DNA of 39,132 nucleotides from a virus: IMG/VR virus record IMGVR_UViG_3300031576_000160, positions 1 through 39,132 of that record. One strand, written 5' to 3'. The notes beneath the pieces were generated by a model. That model was not told the DNA's origin. It was given only the letters and a program-made list of their open reading frames with translations, and did not search any database. The position numbers and the translations under genes are program-made. Positions 6,360 to 15,026 of the stretch are shown in pieces; position 1 is the first letter of the stretch; each line of letters begins with the position of its first letter.

Positions 6360-6677
6360 TTAGGCCGAAGGCGGGATGGCGGGTTTAGATTCCTCCGCCG
6401 CCTTGATCTGCGGGAGGATGCCGTCCAGCAGGCCCTTGGCCTTTGCGGCCTTATCCGCCAGGGTGACGGGCAAGATCGGGAGGATGAGCGCGAGGACGTT
6501 GTCCGCGAGCTCGGGGGGGAGAACGCCGACCGCCTTAAGTCCGTAGGTCACCGCGCCGAGCAACAGGAGCAGTTCCGATCGCTTCCCGTCCGCTTTCTTG
6601 TGTGCCCACGCCATCGACCCAACTAGATGCTTCCCGATCGCGCGCTTTGCCAGCCACAGCATGACCTTGTTGAGCAT
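6360..6677 (-). CDS. Membrane-associated protein of the lysis cassette, possible holin
   Basis: A 105-residue protein with hydrophobic segments around residues 35-50 (ELLLLLGAVTYGLKAVGVL) and 58-72 (NVLALILPILPV), flanked by Lys-rich stretches. It is the last gene of the late operon, downstream of the M15 peptidase, where holin-like or pinholin-like proteins often sit. The two weak segments make topology uncertain. The start at 6677 follows GGAGGGG. Other holin candidates are the small membrane proteins at 7345 and 9576. Confidence 0.6.
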   Translation of the reverse strand: MLNKVMLWLAKRAIGKHLVGSMAWAHKKADGKRSELLLLLGAVTYGLKAVGVLPPELADNVLALILPILPVTLADKAAKAKGLLDGILPQIKAAEESKPAIPPSA

Positions 6678-6686
6678 ATCCCCTCC

Positions 6687-6797
6687 CTACTCCTCGAACC
6701 GATGCCCCGCGTGATCCTCGCGCCGAACCCGACACCGGCGGCACCTCATCAGCATTGGATCATCCTTGTTGGAGAAATTCCATGTCCATGATAGCAT
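6687..6797 (-). CDS. Zinc-knuckle microprotein in lysis cassette
   Basis: A 36-residue frame starting MLSWTWNFSNKDDPMLMRC, then RRC, with two histidines near the C-terminus (EDHAGHRFEE). C-x2-C and H-x3-H give one plausible zinc site. It sits between the endolysin and the membrane protein at 6677, ending ten bases before that start. An internal ATG at 6755 preceded by AAGGA would give a 22-residue version. The function is unknown. It resembles other tiny Cys-rich proteins in this genome, such as those at 4196 and 37310. Confidence 0.5.
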   Translation of the reverse strand: MLSWTWNFSNKDDPMLMRCRRCRVRREDHAGHRFEE

Positions 6798-6829
6798 CCC
6801 GCCGGCGTGCTTCCAAATATCCAGCCACC

Positions 6830-7342
6830 TCATCGGCCGATCGGCACCTGCTTGATGAGTATGTACTTGCCGTCCGTCATGGTCAAGACCTGTCCGCAGA
6901 CCGCCGCCTCACGAAACGGAGCCCCAAGGCTCAGGTGGAGCCACCGCGACACGCTGTAGTCACGCTTGGCCTGTTCCTTGATTATTTGGCCGAATGGGAT
7001 GCCCTTGGCGATAATTCCGACGAGGACCTGCTGAAAGAACATCTCTAGCGTTTCCTCCGTGATCTCCCCGCTGACCGGCACGAAATCTGCGGCCTCGCCC
7101 TTCATGTGCTGGGACTTCTTCGAGCTTCCAACCGTCGCCCCGTTGAGCGCCGCGCACCTATACCCGGACGTGATCCGCAACGGTCCTGTGTGCGCGCGGA
7201 CCTGCTCGAGCATGATCGCCAGGGCCTTGAGCGCGGGGATTACGTCCTCCGCCTCTGCGCGGTTCTTGGCCTGTAGGGCCGCGTTCGACGTTCCCGTGAC
7301 CTCGAAGAACGAAAAATGGTCCGTGAGCTTGAAATCGTCCAC
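6830..7342 (-). CDS. M15-family peptidase endolysin
   Basis: A 170-residue peptidase M15 (VanY / D-Ala-D-Ala carboxypeptidase-like, M15A_3 type). The segment ITSGYRC leads to SQHMKGEAADF, whose His and Asp bind zinc, and a third ligand lies in RWLHLS near residue 145. Such enzymes cleave peptide cross-links of peptidoglycan and serve as phage endolysins. The start is a GTG at 7342, just after the upstream stop with AAGGGG upstream; longer in-frame extensions overlap the membrane protein gene. There is no signal peptide, so a holin or equivalent is needed. Confidence 0.9.
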   Translation of the reverse strand: MDDFKLTDHFSFFEVTGTSNAALQAKNRAEAEDVIPALKALAIMLEQVRAHTGPLRITSGYRCAALNGATVGSSKKSQHMKGEAADFVPVSGEITEETLEMFFQQVLVGIIAKGIPFGQIIKEQAKRDYSVSRWLHLSLGAPFREAAVCGQVLTMTDGKYILIKQVPIGR

Positions 7343-7344
7343 CG

Positions 7345-7566
7345 CTACCCCTTCGCCTCGGCCTGCGGCCAGAACAGATGCCCGCCCAACACGCCGGCCA
7401 GAAATGGCACCACAGGGTGCGCCTTCGCCCATGTTAGGATAACCTCGCTGATCGTATCTCCTCCGCCTGGCGATCCGAAGACCGCGTATAGGTCCCAGAT
7501 GGTTAGTCCTGCTGCGACGACGCACAGAACCCAGACGGTTTTTTGGCGCGTTTTGAACTCGGTCAT
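7345..7566 (-). CDS. Small membrane protein, holin candidate
   Basis: A 73-residue protein with a strong transmembrane helix at residues 10-29 (TVWVLCVVAAGLTIWDLYAV) and a second hydrophobic segment near 51-64 (VVPFLAGVLGGHLFWP). The N-terminus is basic. It lies immediately upstream of the M15 endolysin and is coupled by a 4-base overlap to the preceding gene. Size, two membrane segments and position make it the best holin candidate. The PFLAGVLGGHLFWP end resembles small phage membrane proteins often annotated as holins. Confidence 0.65.
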   Translation of the reverse strand: MTEFKTRQKTVWVLCVVAAGLTIWDLYAVFGSPGGGDTISEVILTWAKAHPVVPFLAGVLGGHLFWPQAEAKG

Positions 7567-8183
7567 ATCGCCCGGTGGAGGCAGTAGTTCACGCCCACCT
7601 TGACCGGGACGATCCCCGTGCTGCTGTAGGTGAGCCTGATCGTCAGCCCCGCCGGGATGAATCCCGCATAAGGCGTTTTAAGCAGCATGATCGGGGAGGC
7701 CAGACCCGCAGGGGCTGCGGGGACGTTCCGCCTCTTGATGTACGTCTTTATCACGCCCGCCTGCGGGTGGACGATCTCCGCCTTGATCCAGTCCCCGAGG
7801 ACCGATCCTTCCAGGACGATATCGCCGCCGTCGACGTACAGGCTCTCCGCCAGGGTATAGTCGATCGGCGTAGCCTGCCCCGCCGCGCACGTCGTCACCG
7901 GGGGCGCGTCTCCGGCATAGTCAAAGTCACCCGTCGCAAACGGGTAGGGCCGCTGGCCGATCGCGTAGTTGCAATCTTCTTTGAAGTCCGCCTCGAACTC
8001 GGCCAAATCGGCAGCATTCTGCGTTTCGTCAATGCCGGCAGGGACATGCCCTGATTTCCAGAGCATGGCTTCATAACGGCAAATCCCGTCAACGGCCCAA
8101 ACGACATATTTGTCGTCGGGTTCGTCGTACTGCACGGTCATGTTTTTCCTGGAGACGACTGCCTTAAACTCAGCGAATGTCAT
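7563..8183 (-). CDS. Virion or tail-tip accessory protein, unknown
   Basis: A 206-residue protein. The N-terminal 90 residues (AEFKAVVSRKNMTVQYDEPD, ICRYEAMLWK) look alpha/beta. The C-terminal 110 residues (VDGGDIVLEGSVLGDWIKAE and following) are rich in beta strands and end in a jelly-roll-like pattern with VNYCLHRAI. It may be a receptor-contact or tail-tip protein, given its place after the fibre-like proteins. The ATG overlaps the upstream stop (ATGA). No family is recognised. Confidence 0.6.
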   Translation of the reverse strand: MTFAEFKAVVSRKNMTVQYDEPDDKYVVWAVDGICRYEAMLWKSGHVPAGIDETQNAADLAEFEADFKEDCNYAIGQRPYPFATGDFDYAGDAPPVTTCAAGQATPIDYTLAESLYVDGGDIVLEGSVLGDWIKAEIVHPQAGVIKTYIKRRNVPAAPAGLASPIMLLKTPYAGFIPAGLTIRLTYSSTGIVPVKVGVNYCLHRAI

Positions 8184-9280
8184 TGCTCGCTCCACCTAAC
8201 CGAGATAAACACCGTCCTATTGTTCGACGGAGGACGCGCCGTGATCGCCAATTTTTTGCCAGATGTTACCGATATCGACTCGTTGTCATCGACGCGGAGC
8301 GCCTGCGCGTTTTGTCCAGTGGCGTAAGAATCAATCGCCGTCCCGTTCGACGACAGCGTTGGGAGGAGGAAGGCCTGTGCCTTTGCGGCTGAGGTGCTGA
8401 TTGCGACGTTAGCAATCGAGAGCGCCGTGCCGGAAGAGGACACCACTGGATTTAGAAAAGTCCGGTACACGAATGCCGTGTTGGTCACATCCGTCCCAAA
8501 TACCCGCGCCTTCAACCGCACGTTGACGGTATTTGTGGACAAATTCACCAGTAGAATAATTGGGTTATCGGACCCGGACACGGCGGCGTTTGCTTGCCCG
8601 CTGTCGGCGGCGTAGTCATTCTTGTCCGCAGGGGCGCTGATATCCACGTTCAGCCGGCCGTTGGTGACGCCGACCGTCTGCGATCCGGAAGATATCGAGA
8701 TTGACGATCCGGACGCCGCACTAACCGACCAAGTTCCAGTCCCCGGCGTCACGGTGTAGGAGCCGTATTGCGCCGCCGTCACCGCGCCAGCAATCGTCCA
8801 TGTGCCAGTGCCAGGTGTTGTCGTCCATGATCCCGACTGGCTCACGGCCTGAACCGCAGGAAAGTTTCCGACTGTCATGGCCCACGGTGGAGAACCCTGA
8901 TCGGCCGTTATCGTTCCTGAGATTGGCTGCGTCACCGCTGATCCGTCCACCTTCCACGCGCTTGCGCCGCCCGCCCCCTGGTCCACCTTGCCGATGGTGT
9001 TGCTCCCAGATTCGATTCCCACGCCCCAGGTCCCCGACTGCGTTACTGGTTGGGCCGTGGTGCCGGTTGGGTCCACGCGCGCGGGAGTGCCGGCGCCGGT
9101 GTTCACGTTCCACGATCCACCCTGGAACGCCGTCACGCTCGAGCCGGAGACGCTAACGCTAGAATTGGAGATGTTCGCGGTTACTGGTAGCGGCAGGGGG
9201 TCGATGATGTGGACATTGCCCTCCCAGTTCTGCGCGCGAATCGGGCAGGCGAGCGCAAACAGCAGCAGGATGGCCGTCAT
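8180..9280 (-). CDS. Fibre-like beta protein with N-terminal signal-like peptide
   Basis: A 366-residue protein starting MTAILLLFALACPIRAQNW, which looks like a cleavable Sec signal peptide (cleavage probably after RAQ). The body has many Thr/Ser/Gly-rich short repeats (QSGTWGV, GTGTWTIAG, GTGTWSV) typical of beta-rich phage fibres, then a C-terminal globular part ending FISVRWSEQ. The start overlaps the upstream stop (ATGA); a longer in-frame extension lies over that gene. A signal peptide on a tail-region protein is odd: either the protein goes to the envelope or the hydrophobic tip has another role. Confidence 0.65.
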   Translation of the reverse strand: MTAILLLFALACPIRAQNWEGNVHIIDPLPLPVTANISNSSVSVSGSSVTAFQGGSWNVNTGAGTPARVDPTGTTAQPVTQSGTWGVGIESGSNTIGKVDQGAGGASAWKVDGSAVTQPISGTITADQGSPPWAMTVGNFPAVQAVSQSGSWTTTPGTGTWTIAGAVTAAQYGSYTVTPGTGTWSVSAASGSSISISSGSQTVGVTNGRLNVDISAPADKNDYAADSGQANAAVSGSDNPIILLVNLSTNTVNVRLKARVFGTDVTNTAFVYRTFLNPVVSSSGTALSIANVAISTSAAKAQAFLLPTLSSNGTAIDSYATGQNAQALRVDDNESISVTSGKKLAITARPPSNNRTVFISVRWSEQ

Positions 9281-9579
9281 AGCGTTTCGTTGGCCAGATA
9301 GACCTGCCACGCCCCGTCGGCAGATGCCGCGCTTATCGCAACGGAATGGACGCCGCGCACAGGGACGTTGGTGAGCTCGTTCCCGCCCACCCGCAACGCG
9401 CGGGAATATACCTTCACGCCTTGCGGGTTGACGATGTCCAGCGTTGCGGTTCCCCCCACCGGCCCGTCAAGGCGGATCTGCTTTATGTAGCCAAAGAGGC
9501 TTTCCGTGACCGAAGACCCCACGCCACCTGCGACGGCGACTGGGATCACGAATGGCAGAATGTTGTAGTTCCCGCTCAC
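9277..9579 (-). CDS. Small beta-rich protein in tail region
   Basis: A 100-residue protein starting MSGNYNILPFVIPVAVAGG. It is mostly beta-strand and Gly/Val-rich, with GYIKQIRLDGPVGGTATLDI in the middle, and reads like a compact beta-sandwich. The first 20 residues are hydrophobic but lack a charged n-region, so a signal peptide is doubtful. Four-base overlaps on both sides place it in the fibre/lysis operon. The function is unknown; a small virion decoration protein is possible. Confidence 0.6.
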   Translation of the reverse strand: MSGNYNILPFVIPVAVAGGVGSSVTESLFGYIKQIRLDGPVGGTATLDIVNPQGVKVYSRALRVGGNELTNVPVRGVHSVAISAASADGAWQVYLANETL

Positions 9580-9851
9580 TCGTCCCTGTGCCGGTCCAGC
9601 AGGAGCCGGTCTATCTTCTTGGCGAGGGAGTCGATATGCGTCTCAAGTTTCTCGATGCCGCGCTGGACCTCCTCGCGTGTGCAGAACTTCTCCACCATCC
9701 GCAGTTGGTCTGCCGCGTAGTCCTTCAAAAATTGATCCTTCCACCGGAACAGCGCGCCGATCTCGCGGAGCTTCTGCTGGATGAGATAGTTCCACCCGGC
9801 GAGGGCCAGAGCGATTAGCGGCCAGGCTTCTTTGATCGCGTCCCAGGTCAT
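9576..9851 (-). CDS. Membrane-anchored coiled-coil protein
   Basis: A 91-residue protein with one transmembrane helix at residues 8-24 (EAWPLIALALAGWNYLI) and then a long amphipathic coiled coil to the end (VQRGIEKLETHIDSLAKKID). This is the layout of small phage holin-like or spanin-like proteins. The short N-terminus and one membrane span would put the coiled coil on one side of the inner membrane. Coupling by ATGA overlaps on both sides. Assignment to lysis is an inference. Confidence 0.6.
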   Translation of the reverse strand: MTWDAIKEAWPLIALALAGWNYLIQQKLREIGALFRWKDQFLKDYAADQLRMVEKFCTREEVQRGIEKLETHIDSLAKKIDRLLLDRHRDE

Positions 9852-10225
9852 TTTTGCGTCAGGTACTTCACCAGGGCAGTTTTCTCTTCGTCGGTGAGTA
9901 CTGCTCCCGACACCAGCTTCTCCAGAAGGGCTTGCTTGGCCGCCGCCTCGTCAGCTTTCTTTTGTGTTCGCGTTTTTACGGCCGCGAAGATGGGCGCTAG
10001 GATTTCGCCGGTTGCGGTGGATGTATCCGGAAGGGAGACATCGCATGCATGCCACGCATCGGAACACACGATTGGCCCAGCGTCGTGCCCAGCCGCTTTT
10101 AACGCGATTGTGATCGCGTCTATGTCCAGGTCGGTCGCCGTCGGTGTGACCGGCACACGCACCACGCCAGCTTGAACGAGGCCCGCGAAGGAAACGGTCA
10201 GTGCAAGAGCAATTAGTTGGCGCAT
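9848..10225 (-). CDS. Predicted exported protein
   Basis: A 125-residue protein starting MRQLIALALTVSFAGLVQAG, a textbook Sec signal peptide with likely cleavage after VQA. The mature part contains a Cys pair (IVCSDAWHACDV) that could form a disulfide in the periplasm, and a C-terminal helical region (DEEKTALVKYL). The start follows GAGAGG and overlaps the fibre gene by 13 bases. The function is unknown; superinfection exclusion or lysis support in the envelope are possible roles for an exported phage protein. Confidence 0.65.
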   Translation of the reverse strand: MRQLIALALTVSFAGLVQAGVVRVPVTPTATDLDIDAITIALKAAGHDAGPIVCSDAWHACDVSLPDTSTATGEILAPIFAAVKTRTQKKADEAAAKQALLEKLVSGAVLTDEEKTALVKYLTQK

Positions 10226-11523
10226 GATACCTCTCGGTACTCGATCCAGTTTGTAGTGAAATTCGCCGGGCCATAGACGTTCCAAACATCTCCGCCGTCG
10301 GATGCCCGGAATACGAGAGAAAAAGCGTGACTGCCCGCAGTTAGAGCCGTGGGGTGGACGTACTCCTGGCCCCATTTCTTACCCTCGGACCCGCCCTGGT
10401 TATAAGCACTCCAGATGTCCGTCCCTGAACCAAGGCCAATCAAGGCACCATCGACTAGGACGGATATCCGAGTATTCCCTGGGCCGGTCAAATCATGGAC
10501 CATGTCCCCGCGAACGCTGAGGAAGGTGCTCCCGGAGAACCCGTTGAGAGTGAGTGTTGAACCCGCGAGGGCCGCTCCGTGCACGGAATTGCTCCCGGTA
10601 CTCGATGGGATATTGATCGTGCGGGTTGAGCCGATCACGCGGCATGGGTGGCTTGACGTGATAACGTCCTCATGGGCGAAACTAACGTTTGCTGCTGGGC
10701 CAAACGCTCCTCCGGCGGCCTGGGTCACATCTCCGCCTCCGCCGCCGCCCCCGGTAGATATTGCGACGAAGGTGGATCCATCCAGGCTCACGTTGAGCGA
10801 GCCACCGGAGCCAGGGTTGAAGTAGAGCCGCCCGCGCTGCGCCGTCGGGGCGGAGGTTCGGTTGGAAACGTCCACGCCATCGTTGGAGAGCTTCGAGGAT
10901 GTGGCTACCCCCCCCTGGACATAGGCGGTCCCGATGATCGAGGACACGGTCGCATCCGCGCTGGAATTGATCTTTGATGTTGTGACCGCACCGTCCGCGA
11001 TCTTCTCCGCCGTGACGGCAGCCGTGGTTATTTTGTCCGTGGTGACAGCGCCCGGCGCGATCTTCGACGTTTCCACAGCCGCCGTAAGGATTTTCGCGGA
11101 CGTGACGGCATCCGGTGCAAGTTTTGGCGTCGTCACGGAAGCGTCCGCAAGCCCCGCTGTCACTATCCCTGTCAGCCCTGCCCCGCTCCCAAAGAACCCG
11201 CCAGTCGTTGTGATCGAAGAACCGCCAGAGATGAACCCGTTGACCCCCGTGAGCGTGATGCTTGAATTTTGCAGTAGGACCGGGGCCTGGAAGGTATTGG
11301 AGGCCGTGAATACGTTGGTCTTCCCCTGGATCGCCGCGCTCGTGTCGATGATGTCGAAGTTTGAGTTGAGCTTGGTCCCCCAGGATGCGCTCCCAACCGT
11401 GGGCTTAGTGGCACCCATGCGGGGCGTCAGCGAATCGGCGCTGCTCTCCAGAGGAACGGCCGCCAGGATCGAAACTGCAGCTACCAGCTTGGCGCAGAAC
11501 TTCCAGATGCTTTTCCTGGTCAT
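10213..11523 (-). CDS. Exported-looking fibre protein with decad repeats
   Basis: A 436-residue protein. Residues 1-30 form a signal-like peptide (MTRKSIWKFCAKLVAAVSIL, then AAVPLESSA). Residues of about 105-185 carry at least six 10-residue repeats of the type xAVTTxKIxx. A Gly-rich hinge follows (a run of eight Gly), then a C-terminal domain of about 180 residues with a jelly-roll-like strand pattern. Repeat plus C-terminal beta domain is typical of phage fibres. The ATG at 11523 has GGAG six bases upstream; a GTG at 11529 is an alternative. The same decads occur in the protein at 22694. Confidence 0.7.
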   Translation of the reverse strand: MTRKSIWKFCAKLVAAVSILAAVPLESSADSLTPRMGATKPTVGSASWGTKLNSNFDIIDTSAAIQGKTNVFTASNTFQAPVLLQNSSITLTGVNGFISGGSSITTTGGFFGSGAGLTGIVTAGLADASVTTPKLAPDAVTSAKILTAAVETSKIAPGAVTTDKITTAAVTAEKIADGAVTTSKINSSADATVSSIIGTAYVQGGVATSSKLSNDGVDVSNRTSAPTAQRGRLYFNPGSGGSLNVSLDGSTFVAISTGGGGGGGDVTQAAGGAFGPAANVSFAHEDVITSSHPCRVIGSTRTINIPSSTGSNSVHGAALAGSTLTLNGFSGSTFLSVRGDMVHDLTGPGNTRISVLVDGALIGLGSGTDIWSAYNQGGSEGKKWGQEYVHPTALTAGSHAFSLVFRASDGGDVWNVYGPANFTTNWIEYREVSCAN

Positions 11524-11525
11524 GG

Positions 11526-12413
11526 TCACTCCCGCTCGTAAACGACCAATGTAGTCGCTGCGCCAGCCCCGGAGCTAACAACGAGCGAATCCTTGAAAAA
11601 TGTCATGAGTTCGCTATAGGCCGCAGGCGTTGCCTCGAAGTCCAGCATAGTTGTTCCGGTGCTGGTCTTGAAGATCGCGCGCCCATCCTGGGCCCCGCCG
11701 GGCAAGGTCAGCGTGTAGGCGTTTCCGTCGATGGTGACCGTTATCACCCCACCCCCGCCAGCGGCCGCGCTTATCCCGATCCCGCGAAGGCGGCCGGCGC
11801 CCGTGAAGCTCACGACCGTGCCAGAGCCGACGAGTTGCGCCCGCGTGACTAAACCGATTTTTGGCATCGCAGAACTCCCTACGGCGACCTGGACGAACGG
11901 GCGCAGATCATATTGGACGTACCCCTGCCCCGCGACCTGGCTGTCGTTGTCGCGGATCGTCGTCTCCCCAACCACGTTGTACACCTGGGCCAACGGGATA
12001 TCCGTCGATGGGATGGTAGGCGGGACAGGGCTCACGGCCTCCGCGCCCTGGATGACGTAGAGTGCGCCGTCGTTGCGGATCGTGAGAACGTCGATCCGTG
12101 GATTCGTGACCGGGGCCACGAACAGCGGGCTATTCCCGCCCGCGAAGACCTGGTAGCTGTTTTGTGCGAACCACGCCACGCCCGCCAGGACCTCGAGCGT
12201 CATGTTTGGCGTTACCTGCTCCCGCGCGAAAAGCTGCTTAAGGTGCCTTCCGGCGATCGCCGCGTCCTCCAAGAACTCCCCCGTGCCCTGGTTGTCCCAG
12301 AGGAACATGAGGTGATCGGCGTTGGCCTCGCTATAGTCCGCCGGGTCGATCGGTGGGTTGTTGGGGTCGTTGATGATCCGCTTGGCGGTGGGGATTCTCG
12401 ATCCTCTAGCCAT
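11526..12413 (-). CDS. Baseplate or tail-tip protein
   Basis: A 295-residue protein directly after the large hub protein. The N-terminal half contains EANADHLMFLWDNQGTGEF and PRIDVLTIRNDGALYVIQGA, resembling phage receptor-binding/upper-baseplate proteins. The C-terminal part has a Gly-rich stretch and regular strands. It probably links the hub to the fibres. It starts six bases after the hub stop. The ribosome binding site is weak, so translational coupling to the hub gene is likely. Confidence 0.6.
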   Translation of the reverse strand: MARGSRIPTAKRIINDPNNPPIDPADYSEANADHLMFLWDNQGTGEFLEDAAIAGRHLKQLFAREQVTPNMTLEVLAGVAWFAQNSYQVFAGGNSPLFVAPVTNPRIDVLTIRNDGALYVIQGAEAVSPVPPTIPSTDIPLAQVYNVVGETTIRDNDSQVAGQGYVQYDLRPFVQVAVGSSAMPKIGLVTRAQLVGSGTVVSFTGAGRLRGIGISAAAGGGGVITVTIDGNAYTLTLPGGAQDGRAIFKTSTGTTMLDFEATPAAYSELMTFFKDSLVVSSGAGAATTLVVYERE

Positions 12414-12419
12414 GTTGCC

Positions 12420-15026
12420 TCATGTGGTCAAATCCTGGCATCCACCCAACCGGAAGCCGTCGAAACGAAATTGTCCGCCCCAATGGGCGGGCAAACACGC
12501 CGTGCTTGCCTCGATGTTCACCAATTCCAGCGTGGTCTTTGCCGTGGCGTCTTCCCCTTGGGGCACCGTCAACTCGTGCTGTGCCCCGATTGTATAAAAA
12601 TCCTGGTCCAGCCCGGTATTGGGTTCCTTGATCCGCGTCCGATCGTTTAGCTGGATGTTGGGCGTGAGTGCCACCTCTGCCGTGGGGAGCCAAAGCAACG
12701 GGTCCTGGAACCTCCGGATCGTCGTCTTGGAAATATCGCTGGCGAGGTCCGCGTTGTCGATGTAGTCATTCTCGAGCACGTCCGCGCGCTCCCCGAACTC
12801 AGCGATGTGGGCATCATCCGCGAACGTGATCGCCTCCACCGTCCCCCGTTTCACGAACGGCGTGCCCGTGATCTTTAGGTCGGTGATCGTTCCTGCGGCC
12901 GTGACGGTGAGCGTTATCGTGGGCTTCGTGGGATGGCTGGAGATTGACGACGTGAACACCGCCGTCCCTGCCGTTGCAACCAGGGTTTGCGGCACGTCGT
13001 ATTGCGTATCGCCCAGGTCCGCCTGGATGGCGGTCACTCCCACGGCGACCTGGAGCGGATTCGATGCGCTGATGAACGCCCCCCCAACCGTACCCTGCCA
13101 TGCCGTCACGGCTCCGGCCGCAAGGAATAGCGGGGTACTCTTCACCGTGGACTTGGTGATTATCTGATTCGATCCCCCGACCTCATCTGTCAGCGTCTGC
13201 CGAAGCCGCAGGAGGGTCGTCTCCGCGTCGAAGGTGAACTGCGCCGCATCCGTTGTCTTCGCAGACCCACCGCGCGCCCTGTACTTCACCGTCACGTTGT
13301 AGAGCTTCGGGCTGGCCGCAGGATCGGATGTCCGGAGCCGCGCTTTGATCTGCACCTGCGAGAAGGCGGGATTCCATTTCCCGATCTTTGTCCCCGCGAT
13401 GATCTCTCGATATGGGGTGAACGTCACGCCCCCATCATTGGTCACGCGCAGAAAAAAATCAATAGAGGTCGCTGGTCCCGTGGTGAACGTCGCCAGGAAC
13501 GTATCGAAGGCCACCTTGGCATCGAGGACCGGGGACAGCGCGCTTTCCCAGGTCCCTTCCGAGTCGAAATTAGGACCCGTCATGGTCAACCGAAGCACGC
13601 CCGGCTCGTCGTTGGCCGTCGTGTTGACCAGGGTCCCCGCGTTGAAGGACGCCTGGCTCCCGACGTAAAAAATGTGCGATACGACGTTCAGGTAGGACCG
13701 GAAGAAGAACCGCCCGAACTCGTCGATGTAAACCTCAGAATCCCCGGTAGAGTCCCCGAGCTTTTGCATCTCGCCCAGGATCTCCCGATCTTTAGGAAAG
13801 TACAGGGCTGGCTGGATGGTGGAGGTGTCTAGAACCATGAGATTCGATGGGAAGTTGGCGAGGTTGGCCAGGAACTCCGTCAAAAATTCCAGGGTCTTCG
13901 ACGACTTGAGGTTGGTCGTGATCTTCTTGGCGATGATGTACTTGAAGAAATCCCGCGCCTTAACCATGACCAGTCGGCCGTTGGCATCGGGCTCGATCCT
14001 GTCGATATAGCCCGTGAAAACCTGCACCGCAGACTTGAACCCGCCGCCGTAGGATCCTTCCCCGTACCCCCCCTCCCCGTACCCAACCGTCGGCTTCTCC
14101 CCCGCTCCAAAACCGATGAACACCCGCAACTGGCGATTGGGCCGGAACTCAGAATTGAAGAACGGAACGAGGCTCGAGTCTCCGCCGTATGGTCCCCCGC
14201 CATACCCTCCTTCACCGTACCCGCCGCCGCTCAACTCCTGCACCGTGGGGCTGTAGGATGGGCTGTACCTCCTGTCGAAATTCCGCAAGGTGAGATTCAG
14301 TTCCCCGGCGAGCCTTCGATTGAGCCGGTAGTCCTTCTTCCGGCTGATGTTGATGTTGGCCACGTCCTCGCTCAGATCGACCGCGCGCGTTATCTCCACT
14401 TCCACCACGCGAGTCCTCACTCCGACGGATTGGAGCTTGGTGAACGTGATCCTAATTTGTCCAACGGCCTGGAGCGTGTCGTCCTCGAAGACGTTGTAAT
14501 CGGTCACGTTGTCCGACACCTGACCGGCAACGGTCACCGTGTTTGGTTTCCCGACCTCGGCATTTCTGTCCTTGAGCCCTTCCCAGGTCGTGAAAGGCCC
14601 CCCTACGGCGTCCGGGTTCATCTCGATCAAGAAATCCTGCGGAGCGATGGCTCCTAGGTTCCCGTTCTTGGTATCCGTAGGCCAGAAGATCAAGGTAAGC
14701 CGGTTCACCTTCCGCGTCTGTCCCAAGCTGATTGTGAGCGTTTCCGGCGTTCCCAGGACCCCACCGGCCCCCGACACCACGGTCCCCTGCCAGACCGAGC
14801 CACCGACGCCATTTTCGGCCGCGCCAGGGGCCCCTGCGTTGATGTGGGTCTTGTCCCCGTTGATCGCTCCACCAGCAGGCCAGTCGGCTGAAAACTCGCT
14901 GGAGGCTACCGCCGCGCTCCCCATCGCGGAGTTGGCGTACTCCAGCAGGTCCAGGGCCACGCGATAATTGATGGCGTTGACCGCCGCTTCCCGCTGCGCC
15001 TCGAAATTCCCCCCCGGGTCTTGCAC
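12420..15026 (-). CDS. Large tail hub/tip protein
   Basis: An 868-residue protein. Residues of about 35-220 read as a discoidin/galactose-binding-like beta-sandwich (GQTRKVNRLTLIFWP). The central part has FTGYIDRIEPDANGRLVMVK and KARDFFKYIIAKK, typical of phage tail-hub (gp27/gpJ-type) domains. Two GYGEGGYG-rich loops (about residues 285-300 and 335-350) are unusual low-complexity insertions. The C-terminal third is beta-rich. The start is a GTG at 15026 that abuts the upstream TAG. It is the longest gene here and probably the central tip through which DNA exits. Confidence 0.75.
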   Translation of the reverse strand: MQDPGGNFEAQREAAVNAINYRVALDLLEYANSAMGSAAVASSEFSADWPAGGAINGDKTHINAGAPGAAENGVGGSVWQGTVVSGAGGVLGTPETLTISLGQTRKVNRLTLIFWPTDTKNGNLGAIAPQDFLIEMNPDAVGGPFTTWEGLKDRNAEVGKPNTVTVAGQVSDNVTDYNVFEDDTLQAVGQIRITFTKLQSVGVRTRVVEVEITRAVDLSEDVANINISRKKDYRLNRRLAGELNLTLRNFDRRYSPSYSPTVQELSGGGYGEGGYGGGPYGGDSSLVPFFNSEFRPNRQLRVFIGFGAGEKPTVGYGEGGYGEGSYGGGFKSAVQVFTGYIDRIEPDANGRLVMVKARDFFKYIIAKKITTNLKSSKTLEFLTEFLANLANFPSNLMVLDTSTIQPALYFPKDREILGEMQKLGDSTGDSEVYIDEFGRFFFRSYLNVVSHIFYVGSQASFNAGTLVNTTANDEPGVLRLTMTGPNFDSEGTWESALSPVLDAKVAFDTFLATFTTGPATSIDFFLRVTNDGGVTFTPYREIIAGTKIGKWNPAFSQVQIKARLRTSDPAASPKLYNVTVKYRARGGSAKTTDAAQFTFDAETTLLRLRQTLTDEVGGSNQIITKSTVKSTPLFLAAGAVTAWQGTVGGAFISASNPLQVAVGVTAIQADLGDTQYDVPQTLVATAGTAVFTSSISSHPTKPTITLTVTAAGTITDLKITGTPFVKRGTVEAITFADDAHIAEFGERADVLENDYIDNADLASDISKTTIRRFQDPLLWLPTAEVALTPNIQLNDRTRIKEPNTGLDQDFYTIGAQHELTVPQGEDATAKTTLELVNIEASTACLPAHWGGQFRFDGFRLGGCQDLTT

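Noticed and set aside
6830-7525. Longer M15 peptidase with extra 61 N-terminal residues
   Set aside because: The extension overlaps the holin-like gene and is Arg/Gly-rich shadow. The GTG at 7342 with AAGGGG upstream fits.
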